Part shown: positions 35,516-44,364 of the stretch, piece by piece | Numbering within the stretch: the first letter of the stretch is position 1 | How the letters are laid out: each line of letters opens with the position of its first letter | DNA from: Williamsia sp. DF01-3 | GTDB lineage: Bacteria > Actinomycetota > Actinomycetes > Mycobacteriales > Mycobacteriaceae | Direction of reading: 5' to 3' | Length of the DNA stretch: 64,000 nucleotides | Assembly: GCF_023051145.1 (NCBI RefSeq) | Contig: NZ_JALKFS010000005.1 | Location: 4,729,733 to 4,793,732, forward strand | The notes under the pieces: generated by a model | The model's database searches: none | The model's input: the letters and a program-made list of their open reading frames with translations, nothing else | Told to the model about the DNA's origin: nothing | Translations under genes and position numbers: made by a program

Positions 35516-36406
35516 GTGGCAACCGACAAGACCAGCAGTCTCGACGACATCGTCGGCGAGATCGAGAGCGGCATGACCATCGGGATCGGTGGCTGGGGTT
35601 CGCGCCGCAAGCCGATGGCACTCGTGCGGGCCCTGGCCCGATCGAACGTCAAGGACCTCACCGTGGTCACCTACGGCGGCCCCGACCTCGGGTTGCTCTG
35701 CGCCGCAGGCAAAGTGACCAAGGCATACTACGGCTTCGTCTCGCTCGACTCGCCGCCGTTCTACGACCCCTGGTTCGCCCACGCCCGTACCACCGGCGCC
35801 ATCACCGTGCGTGAGATGGATGAGGGCATGGTGAAGTGCGGACTCGAAGCCGCCGCATCGCGCCTTCCGTTCCTGCCCATCCGCGCCGGACTCGGGTCGG
35901 ACGTGCTGAAGTTCTGGGAAGGTGAACTCGAAACGGTCACCTCGCCGTACCCCGACGCCGACGGACGCAGCGAGACCCTTGTCGCGATGCCGGCCCTGAA
36001 ACTGGATGCGGCGTTTGTGCATCTCGACATCGCCGACAAGCACGGCAATGCCGCCTACACCGGCGTCGACCCCTACTTCGACGACCTGTACTGCGGTGCC
36101 GCCAAGCGCCGCTACCTCGAGACCGACAAGCTGGTGAGCACCGAGGAGCTGGTGGCTGCCGTTCCCGTGCAACGACTTCTGCTCAACCGGCTGAATGTCG
36201 ACCGCGTGGTGCACACCCCTAACGGCGCGCACTTCACCTTCGCCGGCGACTACAAACGCGACGAGGCGTTCCAGCGTTTCTACGCCGAGTCCGCCAAAGA
36301 CCCTGCCAGTTGGCAAGAGTTCTCCGACCGATTCCTCGCCGTCGACGAAGAGCAGTACCAAAAAGAGGTCGAGGCATGGAACGCCGAACGAAAGGCCGCA
36401 CAGTGA
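35516..36406 (+). CDS. ipdA: IpdA, alpha subunit of the ring-C hydrolase
   Basis: Family I CoA-transferase-like protein of 296 residues (Rv3551 is 292). The N-terminal IGIGGWGSRRKPMALVRAL is the CoA-transferase glycine loop; THGN-like residues appear as DKHGNAAYTG near residue 177. In M. tuberculosis IpdA and IpdB form a heterodimer that hydrolyses a carbon-carbon bond in COCHEA-CoA, opening the last ring, instead of moving CoA. It begins with GTG and overlaps ipdB by four bases. Confidence 0.93.
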   Translation: MATDKTSSLDDIVGEIESGMTIGIGGWGSRRKPMALVRALARSNVKDLTVVTYGGPDLGLLCAAGKVTKAYYGFVSLDSPPFYDPWFAHARTTGAITVREMDEGMVKCGLEAAASRLPFLPIRAGLGSDVLKFWEGELETVTSPYPDADGRSETLVAMPALKLDAAFVHLDIADKHGNAAYTGVDPYFDDLYCGAAKRRYLETDKLVSTEELVAAVPVQRLLLNRLNVDRVVHTPNGAHFTFAGDYKRDEAFQRFYAESAKDPASWQEFSDRFLAVDEEQYQKEVEAWNAERKAAQ

Positions 36407-37227
36407 CATCACCCGCGAGTTCCACCGAATCGACCGTCACCCGGGCCGAGATCTGCGTGATCGCCTGTGCCGAGATCTTTTCCGGCGCCGGCGAGACCAT
36501 GGCCTCCCCCATGGCCACCACCCCGCTCATCGGCGCCCGCCTCGCCCGTCTGACGAGCGAACCCGACCTGCTCATCACCGACGGCGAGGCGCTGATCTTT
36601 GCCGACACCCCCGCTGTGGGTGCCAGCGGCCCGATCGAGGGCTGGATGCCGTTCCGCAAGGTCTTCGACGTGGTCGCGTCAGGTCGCCGCCATGTTGTGA
36701 TGGGCGCCAACCAGATCGACCGCTACGGCAATCAGAACTTGTCGGCGTTCGGTCCACTGCAGCAGCCCACCCGTCAGATGTTCGGTGTACGCGGGGCGCC
36801 CGGGAACACCATCAACCATCCGACGAGCTACTGGGTCGCCAAGCATTCGGCCAGAGTGTTCGGCGGAGTTGTCGACGTGGTGTCGGGTGTCGGGTACGAC
36901 AAGGTCGACCCGGCCAACCCGGCATACCGATTCCTCGACATCCATCGCGTGGTCACCAACCTCGGGGTCTTCGACTTCAACGGTCCCGACCACACGATGC
37001 GTGCGTTGAGCCTGCATCCCGGGGTGAGTGCCGATGAGGTGGCCGAGAACACCGGCTTCGAGATCGCGGGTCTCGCCGAGGCCGGCGTCACCCGCACCCC
37101 GTCCGACGAGGAATTGCGTCTGATCCGCGAGGTCCTCGACCCGAAGGGGCTGCGGGAGAAGGAAGTCAAGCCTGTGGAGGCAGGAGACGCAGCGAAGCGG
37201 AGCTCGACCGGATCGGCCGCGAAGTGA
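36403..37227 (+). CDS. ipdB: IpdB, beta subunit of the ring-C hydrolase
   Basis: A 274-residue CoA-transferase-like beta subunit; Rv3552 has 250, and the extra length is mostly at the C-terminus. Conserved blocks include FSGAGETMASPMATTPLIGARLARL (split around residues 23-48), MGANQIDRYGNQNLS and SGVGYDKVD. The GTG at 36403 overlaps the ipdA stop (GTGA) and is preferred to an ATG nine codons upstream. The last 20 codons are rich in Lys, Ser and Gly and seem unstructured. It overlaps ipdC in the same GTGA manner. Confidence 0.9.
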   Translation: MTSPASSTESTVTRAEICVIACAEIFSGAGETMASPMATTPLIGARLARLTSEPDLLITDGEALIFADTPAVGASGPIEGWMPFRKVFDVVASGRRHVVMGANQIDRYGNQNLSAFGPLQQPTRQMFGVRGAPGNTINHPTSYWVAKHSARVFGGVVDVVSGVGYDKVDPANPAYRFLDIHRVVTNLGVFDFNGPDHTMRALSLHPGVSADEVAENTGFEIAGLAEAGVTRTPSDEELRLIREVLDPKGLREKEVKPVEAGDAAKRSSTGSAAK

Positions 37228-38312
37228 ACGCGCCTGCGCCCGGGCTTGCCACGAGGTTCACCGAACTGGTCGGGATCAAGTACCCGATCGTGCAGACCGG
37301 GATGGGCTGGGTGTCGGGGCCGTCGTTGACGTCGGCGACCTCAAACGCCGGCGGTTTGGGCATCCTGGCATCGGCGACGATGACGTACGAGGAACTCGAA
37401 ACCGCTGTCGCGAAGACCAAATCGTTGACCGACAAGCCTTTTGGCGTCAACATCCGCGCCGACGCCACCGACGCGCCGGAGCGGATCGACCTGCTGATCC
37501 GCGAGAAGGTGAAGGTTGCGTCGTTCGCGTTGGCGCCCAAGCCTGATCTCATCGCCAAGCTCAAAGACAACGGTGTTGTGGTCATCCCGTCCATCGGTGC
37601 GGCCAAGCATGCGGTGAAGGTGGCGTCCTGGGGTGCCGATGCGGTCATCGTGCAAGGTGGTGAAGGTGGCGGACACACCGGACCCGTGGCCACGACCCTT
37701 CTGCTCCCCAGCGTGCTCGATGCTCTGGGCCCGAATGGTATTCCGGTGGTCGCAGCGGGTGGTTTCTTCGACGGTCGCGGACTTGTCGCCGCCCTGTCGT
37801 ATGGCGCCGAGGGTGTCGCCATGGGCACCCGCTTCCTCCTGACCTCCGATTCCGCTGTGCCGGATGCGGTGAAGAAGGAGTACCTGGCCCGCGGGCTCAG
37901 CGACACCGTGGTGTCGAAAAAGGTCGACGGGATGCCGCACCGGGTTCTGCGGACCGAGTTGGTCGACAAGCTCGAATCGGGCAGCGCTCCCACCGCCCTC
38001 GCGGCCGCAGCCAAAAACGCCAACAAGTTCAAGCAGATGACCGGCATGAAGTGGTCGGTGATGCTCAAAGACGGGCGCACCATGCGTAAGTCGGGCGAAC
38101 GCACCTGGCAGCAGATCATCATGGCCGGCAACACCCCGATGTTGTTGCGGGCCGGACTCGTCGAGGGCAACACCGAAGCCGGTGTGCTGGCGTCGGGTCA
38201 GGTGGTCGGAATGATCGATGACCTCCCCAGCTGCGACGAGTTGGTTCAGTCGATCATGTTGTCGGCGTGGACCAATCTCGAACGTCTGGGGAAGTTCACT
38301 CCGGGAGTCTGA
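37224..38312 (+). CDS. ipdC: IpdC, FMN-dependent reductase-like enzyme of HIP catabolism
   Basis: A 362-residue nitronate-monooxygenase-fold protein (Rv3553 is 355). The barrel motifs are YPIVQTGMGWVSGPSLTSA, the central VQGGEGGGHTG (about residue 143-153) and VAAGGFFDGRGLVAALSYGA. IpdC is needed for removal of the ring hydroxyl of HIP-type metabolites during HIP catabolism; the exact chemistry is not visible in sequence. It starts with GTG overlapping the ipdB stop and is the last gene of the operon; a terminator follows 37 bases later. Confidence 0.9.
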   Translation: MNAPAPGLATRFTELVGIKYPIVQTGMGWVSGPSLTSATSNAGGLGILASATMTYEELETAVAKTKSLTDKPFGVNIRADATDAPERIDLLIREKVKVASFALAPKPDLIAKLKDNGVVVIPSIGAAKHAVKVASWGADAVIVQGGEGGGHTGPVATTLLLPSVLDALGPNGIPVVAAGGFFDGRGLVAALSYGAEGVAMGTRFLLTSDSAVPDAVKKEYLARGLSDTVVSKKVDGMPHRVLRTELVDKLESGSAPTALAAAAKNANKFKQMTGMKWSVMLKDGRTMRKSGERTWQQIIMAGNTPMLLRAGLVEGNTEAGVLASGQVVGMIDDLPSCDELVQSIMLSAWTNLERLGKFTPGV

Positions 38313-38349
38313 GCAAGGCACTACCACCCTGAAAACTGTCGGGTAGCGG

Positions 38350-38378
38350 GCCGCCGAGGGACATGTTCCCTCGGCGGC
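38350..38378 (+). terminator. Rho-independent terminator after ipdC
   Basis: GCCGCCGAGGG (38350-38360) pairs perfectly with CCCTCGGCGGC (38368-38378), 7-base loop, followed by TTTGTATTT. It ends the echA20-ipdABC transcript. Confidence 0.9.
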
Positions 38379-38451
38379 TTTGTATTTGGCGGTTTTCAGG
38401 GTCGCCAGAAACGCCTCAGGTGATGTCAGACCCCGTCGCTAAAATGGTCGT

Positions 38452-39749
38452 ATGTTGTTGGTCGAGGGGGAACTCGAGTCACACAGTTGGCCGAGGGATT
38501 GAGAGCTGTTCCACGCGAGGAGAACCGCCGGTTCGCGCAAACGATCGCCGATGTCGTCGAGCTGGCGACACTGCGGGTGAATGAAGAACTCGCCGTATCA
38601 GGCGACCTGGACAAGGCCGCACGCATACCGGTTGTCGAAGTGTCGATGCTGCTGGATGTTTCACGCACGATGGCCGGCGTTTATATCGACAATGGCCTAC
38701 AACTACGCGATCGATTCCACGCGACGAGGACAGCGTTCGAAGAAGGCGACATCGGATTCACCCATGTACGCGAGATCGTCACCGCACTCCAGGGTCTCGA
38801 CGACGAGTTACTCGACCGCGTCGAAGCAGAGGCCATATTGATTGCCCAGCAGGGACTCTCACGCTCCGTCCTGCGCAACGAACTCGACCGGATGGTCATC
38901 GCTGCCGACCCCGACGGGGCAGCAGAACGACGCACAGCGATGGAACCGCACCGCGACTACCGATCCTCCCGCGACCTCAACTGCCTCGCCCACATCTCCG
39001 CGACCATCACCGCAGCCGAAGCCGCCGAACTCGACGCACGAATCACCGCAGTCACCGGCACCGTATGCACCCGCGATGGCCGCAAACCCCACCAACAACG
39101 CGCCGACGCGCAGGCTAGTGGAGGCCTTTGCACACACCACAAACCTGCCTGCAGCAGCAGCAGACAGCGCACCCGCGGCCAGCAGATTGACCGGAACGGT
39201 ATGCGGCCCCGTGTCGTCTGGACTGAGGAGCGAGGGAGCGCAGCGACTGAGTCGACGAGGGAAGACGACGCGCTGAGGGCCGCATACCCGCGAGCGCCAG
39301 CGAGCAGACAACACTGCCGCCACCGACGACCCGGCATCACCGCCCCACCACCAGGGCTGCTGCCACCCGATGGACACGGCGGACTCCTCGAACCACCACC
39401 CGGCGCACTGACCTATCAACCATCACAAGCATTACGCGAAGCGATCATCGCGCGCGACGGCACCTGCCGCACCCCAGGATGCTCCACCCCGGCATCCGAA
39501 TGCGAAATCGACCACCTCATCCCGTTCAACCACGCCGACCCCCGATCAGGCGGCTGGACCATCGAACAAAACCTCGGCGCCATCTGCCGCCCCGACCACA
39601 AACGCAAAACACTCGGCTACTGGATAGCGCGTATGCACACCCACGGAACCATCACCTGGACAACCCAATACGGGCAAACATTCACCACACGGCCGCACGG
39701 ATTCGACGCCGCGAGGACGGTCACATCTCCGGCGGTCGAGGCTGCCTGA
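38452..39749 (+). pseudogene. DUF222/HNH endonuclease-family protein, broken and carrying a palindromic insert
   Basis: Actinobacterial DUF222 protein with a C-terminal HNH domain. The N-terminal DUF222 helices run from LAEGLRAVPREENRRFAQ to RITAVTGTVC. The HNH part is intact: CRTPGCSTPASECEIDHLIPF, then GAICRPDHKRKTLGYW, with paired Cys and the D-H motif. Two defects are visible. At the 5' end the ATG at 38452 (MLLVEG) and the DUF222 frame differ by one base near a GGGGG run (38466-38470). From about 39111 the frame no longer resembles the family: LVEAFAHTTNLP is in another frame, and a 91-bp palindromic element occupies 39198-39288. Its 3' end overlaps the DUF389 gene by 29 bases. Confidence 0.7.
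39198..39288. repeat. 91-bp element with 12-bp terminal inverted repeats
   Basis: GGTATGCGGCCC (39198-39209) and GGGCCGCATACC (39277-39288) are perfect inverted repeats. Inner parts also pair (GTCGTCT with AGACGAC; CGACT with AGTCG). The interior reads as repeated GAGCGAGGGAGCGCAGCG-type sequence unlike the surrounding coding DNA. It looks like a small palindromic element inserted into, or replacing part of, the DUF222/HNH gene. Confidence 0.65.
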
Positions 39750-40701
39750 GTGACCGGTTCTTCAACACCCTCGCGCGGTAGGCAGACAACCTCTGCCAAC
39801 TCGCCTGCTGCAACGCCAAGGTGAGCCAACCCGCAACGGCCATCCCAGCCAAGTTGATCAGCAACTGCGCCAGACTGCCCACCACGGTGCCGCCGAGACC
39901 AAAGGTGATACCCAACGCCATGTTGCCGGCGGCCGGAATCGTGGTGACCGAGATGAACACCCCCGACAAGCCACCGAGCCTTGCCGACGTCAGCGACAGC
40001 ACACCAGCGGCACCCGCCAGCATCGCCACGATGAACGACCATTTGTCAGGCGAGTAGATGAACTCGGTGTCCGGCCGCGCCTCCACCACGTCGATCACCG
40101 TGATCCACCCCAGTGCGCGGGCGATCAACGCGAAGATCGTGGTGGCCGCGATGGCAAGAACAAAGCCGCCGCTCAACGTGGCCACCGTGCGCCGCAGCAG
40201 CCCGAACCGCCGGCGCACCAGCGCAACTCCCAGAGCAGCAACGGCACCGAACTCGGGGCCGAGCACCATCGCACCGATCAGTAGAATCGTCGAGTTCAGC
40301 ACAATCGCAATCGCGCACAGCAGCGTCGCGAGAAACATGAACATGGAGAACGTCCAGTTGAACTCGGAATCCTCGTACGCCTGCTGGGTGACCTCAGTCC
40401 AGACCACCGCGTCCGCACTCGCTCCAGGAGTGACGCGTTCCGCGTCGAAAGCCTTCTGCGACATCCAAGTCGGCACTCGAGCGATCTGCACCGACCCGAA
40501 GCGGTGCACACCCAGATCCCGCAGTTCGTTGATGATCTCGTTCACGCCCTCGCGGGCTACTTCGACCTCGAGCACATCGCCCGCCGGTTTGACCGACGAA
40601 CCGGCGAACACGGCGACGTTGCTGACCGCCGAGTCATGGATCAGCATCTCCACGATCTGGTCGGTGAGCTCGGTCGGCGTGACCACCCGCATGTGCAGCA
40701 T
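39721..40701 (-). CDS. DUF389 integral membrane protein
   Basis: A 326-residue DUF389 protein. About 100 N-terminal residues are soluble (ferredoxin-like, as in this family), then five or six hydrophobic helices starting at NWTFSMFMFLATLLCAIAIV, followed by the family signature STILLIGAMVLGPEFGAVAALG near residue 138-159. Transport function is suspected for the family but not known. It converges on the broken HNH gene with a 29-base overlap and is 18 bases downstream of kstR2. The start is uncertain between 40701 and 40692. Confidence 0.85.
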   Translation of the reverse strand: MLHMRVVTPTELTDQIVEMLIHDSAVSNVAVFAGSSVKPAGDVLEVEVAREGVNEIINELRDLGVHRFGSVQIARVPTWMSQKAFDAERVTPGASADAVVWTEVTQQAYEDSEFNWTFSMFMFLATLLCAIAIVLNSTILLIGAMVLGPEFGAVAALGVALVRRRFGLLRRTVATLSGGFVLAIAATTIFALIARALGWITVIDVVEARPDTEFIYSPDKWSFIVAMLAGAAGVLSLTSARLGGLSGVFISVTTIPAAGNMALGITFGLGGTVVGSLAQLLINLAGMAVAGWLTLALQQASWQRLSAYRARVLKNRSLRQPRPPEM

Positions 40702-40719
40702 CGCAACAAGAGTGCCACG

Positions 40720-41352
40720 TCAGCGGGGAATGATCCCATCGAGCACCACACTGAGGTACTGCTCTGCCACCTGGTGCGCGGTCAGCTCACCACCGGGCCG
40801 ATACCAGCGCACCGCAACCCACACGGTGTCACGCATGAACCGGTAAACGAGCTCGACGTCGAGGTCGCGACGGAAACTACCGTCGGCGACACCACGATTC
40901 AGCACGTCCTTCCACAGGGTGCGGAACTCGACATTGCGGTCACGGATGTAGGCGAAGCGGTCCTGCGTGGACAATCGCTTGGCTTCGTCTTGATAGATGG
41001 CGACGGCGTAATGGTCGCGGTCGATGCTCTCGAACGAGGCAACAACCAACGCGCGCAGCGTCTCTCGCGCGGGCATGCCCGCCGCGACAACCTCGTGGTA
41101 GGTGTCGAAGAGCGAGTCCAGGAAGCTGCGCAAGATCTCGTCGACCATCGATTCCTTGGAATCGAAGTGGTGGTACAGACTGCCGGAGAGGATGCCTGCG
41201 CTGTCGGCGATGTCGCGCACGGTGGTTGTGCGCAGCCCGCGCTCGGCGAACAACGAACTCGCCACCGTCAGCAACTCGTCGCGCCGCGACGTCCTGGCAC
41301 GGCTGTCCGCCAGGCCTGACTCTGATTCGATCCGCTTTCGGGTCGCAGCCAC
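40720..41352 (-). CDS. kstR2: KstR2, TetR-type repressor of HIP catabolism
   Basis: A 210-residue TetR regulator (Rv3557c is 200). The HTH is at about residues 41-62 (TTTVRDIADSAGILSGSLYHHF), with the KstR2-like continuation DSKESMVDEIL; the C-terminal ligand domain ends YRPGGELTAHQVAEQYLSVVL, almost the family sequence. The GTG at 41352 is preferred: GGAGG is correctly spaced and longer readings would translate through the KstR2 box at 41380-41393. The box in its own promoter indicates autoregulation. The gene is codirectional with the ALDH gene upstream. Confidence 0.92.
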   Translation of the reverse strand: MAATRKRIESESGLADSRARTSRRDELLTVASSLFAERGLRTTTVRDIADSAGILSGSLYHHFDSKESMVDEILRSFLDSLFDTYHEVVAAGMPARETLRALVVASFESIDRDHYAVAIYQDEAKRLSTQDRFAYIRDRNVEFRTLWKDVLNRGVADGSFRRDLDVELVYRFMRDTVWVAVRWYRPGGELTAHQVAEQYLSVVLDGIIPR

Positions 41353-41379
41353 CCGCCTCACCTCCAAGAGCTCAAGCCT

Positions 41380-41393
41380 AGCAAGCGCTTGGT
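41380..41393 (-). promoter_or_regulatory. KstR2 operator in the kstR2 promoter
   Basis: AGCAAGCGCTTGGT fits the ANCAAGNNCTTGNT motif exactly. It is 28 bases upstream of the chosen kstR2 start, consistent with autoregulation. Confidence 0.85.
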
Positions 41394-41446
41394 TGTTCAG
41401 GCGTCCCACCTGCACGAAGCGGGTGGCATGCGATCCGTCGGTAGAG

Positions 41447-42955
41447 CTAGTGTCCCAGCTTCTTACGAGCCCGCGCGTTGAAGAACTTCCACAACTTCAA
41501 CTGCGCGTTGGCGTTCTTGGTGTCCTTGGCCGTGAACGGCGCCGACATCATCTCGGACACCGCGATCTTCAACGTCGAGAACGCAACAGCCCGGGTATGG
41601 GAGAACGTGTCGAAACCATACTTGCCGTGGTAGCTGCCCATGCCGCTCTGGCCTGAGCCGCCGAACGGCAGGTCTGGCCCGAACATGTTGATGGCGAAGT
41701 CGTTCCCGTTGATCGAACCCGACCGGGTGGCGTCGGCGATCTTGGCGAATCGCTCGTTGCGGTCACCGTGCCAGTACATCGTCAACGGATTCGGATGACT
41801 TATGACGTGGGCGATCACCTCGCCGAGATCGCGGTAGGGGTAGACGGTGAGCACGGGGCCGAAGACCTCGTCCTCTTCGATCTTCATCCCGGCCTTCACT
41901 CCGGTGAGCAGGGTTGGCGGGATCTTCCGAGCTTCGGCGTCCGGAAGACTTTCGCCTGCCGGGATCACCTGGTGCTTGGTGGCACCGAGTGACACTGCAT
42001 CGTCGATGAGGTCGACGATGCGGTTGAAGTTCTTCTCGTTGATGGTCGACGTGTACTGCGGGTTGTCCTTGATCGACGGAAGGTTGCTGCGCCAGCGAGC
42101 CAACACCTTGTCGGTGAACTCCCCCAGTTTCGCTTCGGGCACCCACACGTAGTCAGGGCACAGGCACACCTGACCGCCGTTGACCAGCCGCGCATCGGCG
42201 ATGCGGGTGGCCGCCTGCTCGATGTCGGCGTCGATGTCGACGATCACAGGGTTCTTGCCACCGAGCTCGAGCGTGACGGGCACAAGGTTCTTGCCGGCTT
42301 CCGCGGCCACCGATCGACCCACATCCGGTGAGCCGGTGAAGAACATGTGGTCGACCTCGAGCTTGGCAAAATCTGAACCGCCGCCGTGAGCGCTGGTCAG
42401 CACAGCGAACTCCTCGAGACTGAAGTACCTCGGGGCGTGCTTGGCGAGAACTGCAGTGGTTTTGGCGGTGACCGAAGACGGACGCACCAGAACGCGGTTA
42501 CCCGCAGCGAATGCCGAACCCGCCGGCACGATGGTCAGGTTGAGGGGGAAGTTCCAGGGCCCCATGATGCCGACAACACCCTTGGGGTCGTGGCGGACCT
42601 CCTGGCGGAATCCCGCGCGGGCCATCAGCTTGCCCGGAGTGGACGTCTCCATCCACTTGGTGACATGCCGCTTCTGGTGCGAGAGGTCGATCATGCATCC
42701 GGCGATGTCGGCGGCCATCGACAACTCGCGTGGTCGGGTCCCGAAGTCGGCATTCAATGCCTCGGCGAGCTCTTCGGCGTTGTCGAGCAACAGGGCCTGG
42801 AGGCGGACGATCCGGTCGATGCGAGTTTGCGCGTCGGGGATTCCGTCACGCAGGAACGCCGCCCGCTGCAGCTCGAGCAACTCCTGCAGCGACAGCGTGT
42901 CGGCTGATTTTTGCTCTGTGACCTGCTTTTTAGCTACGTCTGCCGGTTTGGTCAT
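41447..42955 (-). CDS. Aldehyde dehydrogenase (coniferyl-aldehyde-dehydrogenase-like)
   Basis: NAD(P)-dependent aldehyde dehydrogenase of 502 residues. The catalytic Glu is in PVTLELGGKNPV (about residue 236-247), the nucleophile Cys in NGGQVCLCPDYV (about 270-281) and the NAD loop in FTGSPDVGRSV. The MGPWNFPLNLTIVP block marks the class 3/coniferyl aldehyde group. GGAGG precedes the ATG at 42955. It lies between fadA6 and kstR2, a position without an ALDH in M. tuberculosis. It could oxidise an aldehyde from sterol side chain or ring cleavage, or be unrelated. Confidence 0.9.
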   Translation of the reverse strand: MTKPADVAKKQVTEQKSADTLSLQELLELQRAAFLRDGIPDAQTRIDRIVRLQALLLDNAEELAEALNADFGTRPRELSMAADIAGCMIDLSHQKRHVTKWMETSTPGKLMARAGFRQEVRHDPKGVVGIMGPWNFPLNLTIVPAGSAFAAGNRVLVRPSSVTAKTTAVLAKHAPRYFSLEEFAVLTSAHGGGSDFAKLEVDHMFFTGSPDVGRSVAAEAGKNLVPVTLELGGKNPVIVDIDADIEQAATRIADARLVNGGQVCLCPDYVWVPEAKLGEFTDKVLARWRSNLPSIKDNPQYTSTINEKNFNRIVDLIDDAVSLGATKHQVIPAGESLPDAEARKIPPTLLTGVKAGMKIEEDEVFGPVLTVYPYRDLGEVIAHVISHPNPLTMYWHGDRNERFAKIADATRSGSINGNDFAINMFGPDLPFGGSGQSGMGSYHGKYGFDTFSHTRAVAFSTLKIAVSEMMSAPFTAKDTKNANAQLKLWKFFNARARKKLGH

Positions 42956-43092
42956 AACGCGGACCTCCAAATTGCCCTTGGTTACACACGAAACGTTGGA
43001 ACGATTTTCCAAGTATGTCGCAAACCAGTATGCGCCAACTCACACCAGAGGCGCCAGTGGCCCGGAGGCAAAGCGGAGGTACGCGACCTCGA

Positions 43093-43213
43093 CTACAGCC
43101 GCTCGATGATCGTGACGTTGGCGGTGCCGCCACCCTCACACCGTGGCTCACCGCCGAACATGACCTACAGCCGCTCGATGATCGTGACGTTGGCGGTGCC
43201 GCCACCCTCACAC
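43093..43213. repeat. 49-bp direct duplication of the fadA6 3' end
   Basis: The 49 bases at 43165-43213, which encode the last codons and stop of fadA6 (VTIIERL), recur exactly at 43093-43141, outside the gene. The copies start 72 bases apart. The outer copy is non-coding debris of a partial tandem duplication. Confidence 0.85.
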
Positions 43214-44319
43214 ATCGTTTGCAGGCCGTAGCGGCCTCCGGTGCGCTCGAGTTCGTGCAGCAACGTCGCGAACAGCTTGGCGCCGGTGGCGCCGAGGGGA
43301 TGTCCGAGGGCGATGCCGCCACCGTTCGGGTTGACCCGGGCCGGGTCGGCGCCGGTCTCCTTGAGCCACGCGAGCACCACCGGGGCGAAAGCTTCGTTGA
43401 TCTCGATGACGTCGATGTCATCGATGCTCAGGCCGCTCTTCTCCAGTGCGTACTTGGTGGCGGGAATGGGCGCAGACAGCATCATCACGGGGTCGTCGCC
43501 GCGCACCGAGATGTGGTGGATGCGCGCGCGGGGCGTGAGGTTGTACTGCTTGAGCGCCTCCTCGGACACCACGAGTGCAGCCGATGCGCCATCGCAGATC
43601 TGGGAGGCGACAGCAGCCGTCAACGACGAGCCCTCGGCCAATACCGGAAGCCCGGCCATCTTCTCCAGCGATGTCTCGCGAGGGCATTCGTCGACGACAC
43701 AGTCGCCGAGCGCCACGGTCTCCGCGGCGAAGTGGCCCTCATCGATGGCGCGGCGCGCACGCTGGTGCGACTGCAACGCCCACTGCTCCATGTCTTCGCG
43801 GCTGATGTCCCACTTCTTGGCCATCATGTCGGCGCCGGCGAACTGGGAGATCTCGGCATCGCCGAACCGCTCGTCCCAGCCGACCGATCCCTTGAACGGC
43901 CCTTCGAAGCCGTACTGAACGCCGGCCAGCATGGCGGCCGAGATGGGGATGGCGCTCATGTTCTGGACGCCGCCGGCGAGCACCACGTCCTGCGTGCCAC
44001 TCATCACGGCCTGCGCGGCGAAATGGATGGCCTGCTGCGACGACCCGCACTGGCGGTCGATGGTGGTGCCGGGGATGTCAAGGGGCAAACCGGCTGTGAG
44101 CCAAGCGGTTCGGGCAATGTTGCCGGCCTGAGGACCGATGGTGTCCACGCACCCGAAGATGACGTCGTCGACGACCATCGGGTCGATGCCGGTGCGCTCG
44201 AGCGTCGCCTTGATGACGTGCGCGCCGAGATCGGCAGGATGCACCTTGGCCAGTGAGCCGTTCCGCTTGCCGACCGGCGTGCGTACGGCATCGACGATGT
44301 ACGCCTGAGGTTTGGACAT
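43165..44319 (-). CDS. fadA6: FadA6, terminal thiolase of steroid-ring catabolism
   Basis: Thiolase of 384 residues (Rv3556c is 386). Catalytic elements: Cys91 in DRQCGSSQQA, His in NGGGIALGHPLGATG and Cys in TMCEGGGTANV. NEAFAPVVL is conserved as well. FadA6 splits the 3-keto acyl-CoA formed after the last ring is opened (MeDODA-CoA). AAGGAG precedes the ATG. It is 45 bases downstream of ipdF in the same direction; its 3' end has been partly duplicated. Confidence 0.92.
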   Translation of the reverse strand: MSKPQAYIVDAVRTPVGKRNGSLAKVHPADLGAHVIKATLERTGIDPMVVDDVIFGCVDTIGPQAGNIARTAWLTAGLPLDIPGTTIDRQCGSSQQAIHFAAQAVMSGTQDVVLAGGVQNMSAIPISAAMLAGVQYGFEGPFKGSVGWDERFGDAEISQFAGADMMAKKWDISREDMEQWALQSHQRARRAIDEGHFAAETVALGDCVVDECPRETSLEKMAGLPVLAEGSSLTAAVASQICDGASAALVVSEEALKQYNLTPRARIHHISVRGDDPVMMLSAPIPATKYALEKSGLSIDDIDVIEINEAFAPVVLAWLKETGADPARVNPNGGGIALGHPLGATGAKLFATLLHELERTGGRYGLQTMCEGGGTANVTIIERL

Positions 44320-44364
44320 TGTGTACTCCTTCGATCAAAAAACGTGGCGGTTCGATCTGGTGGG

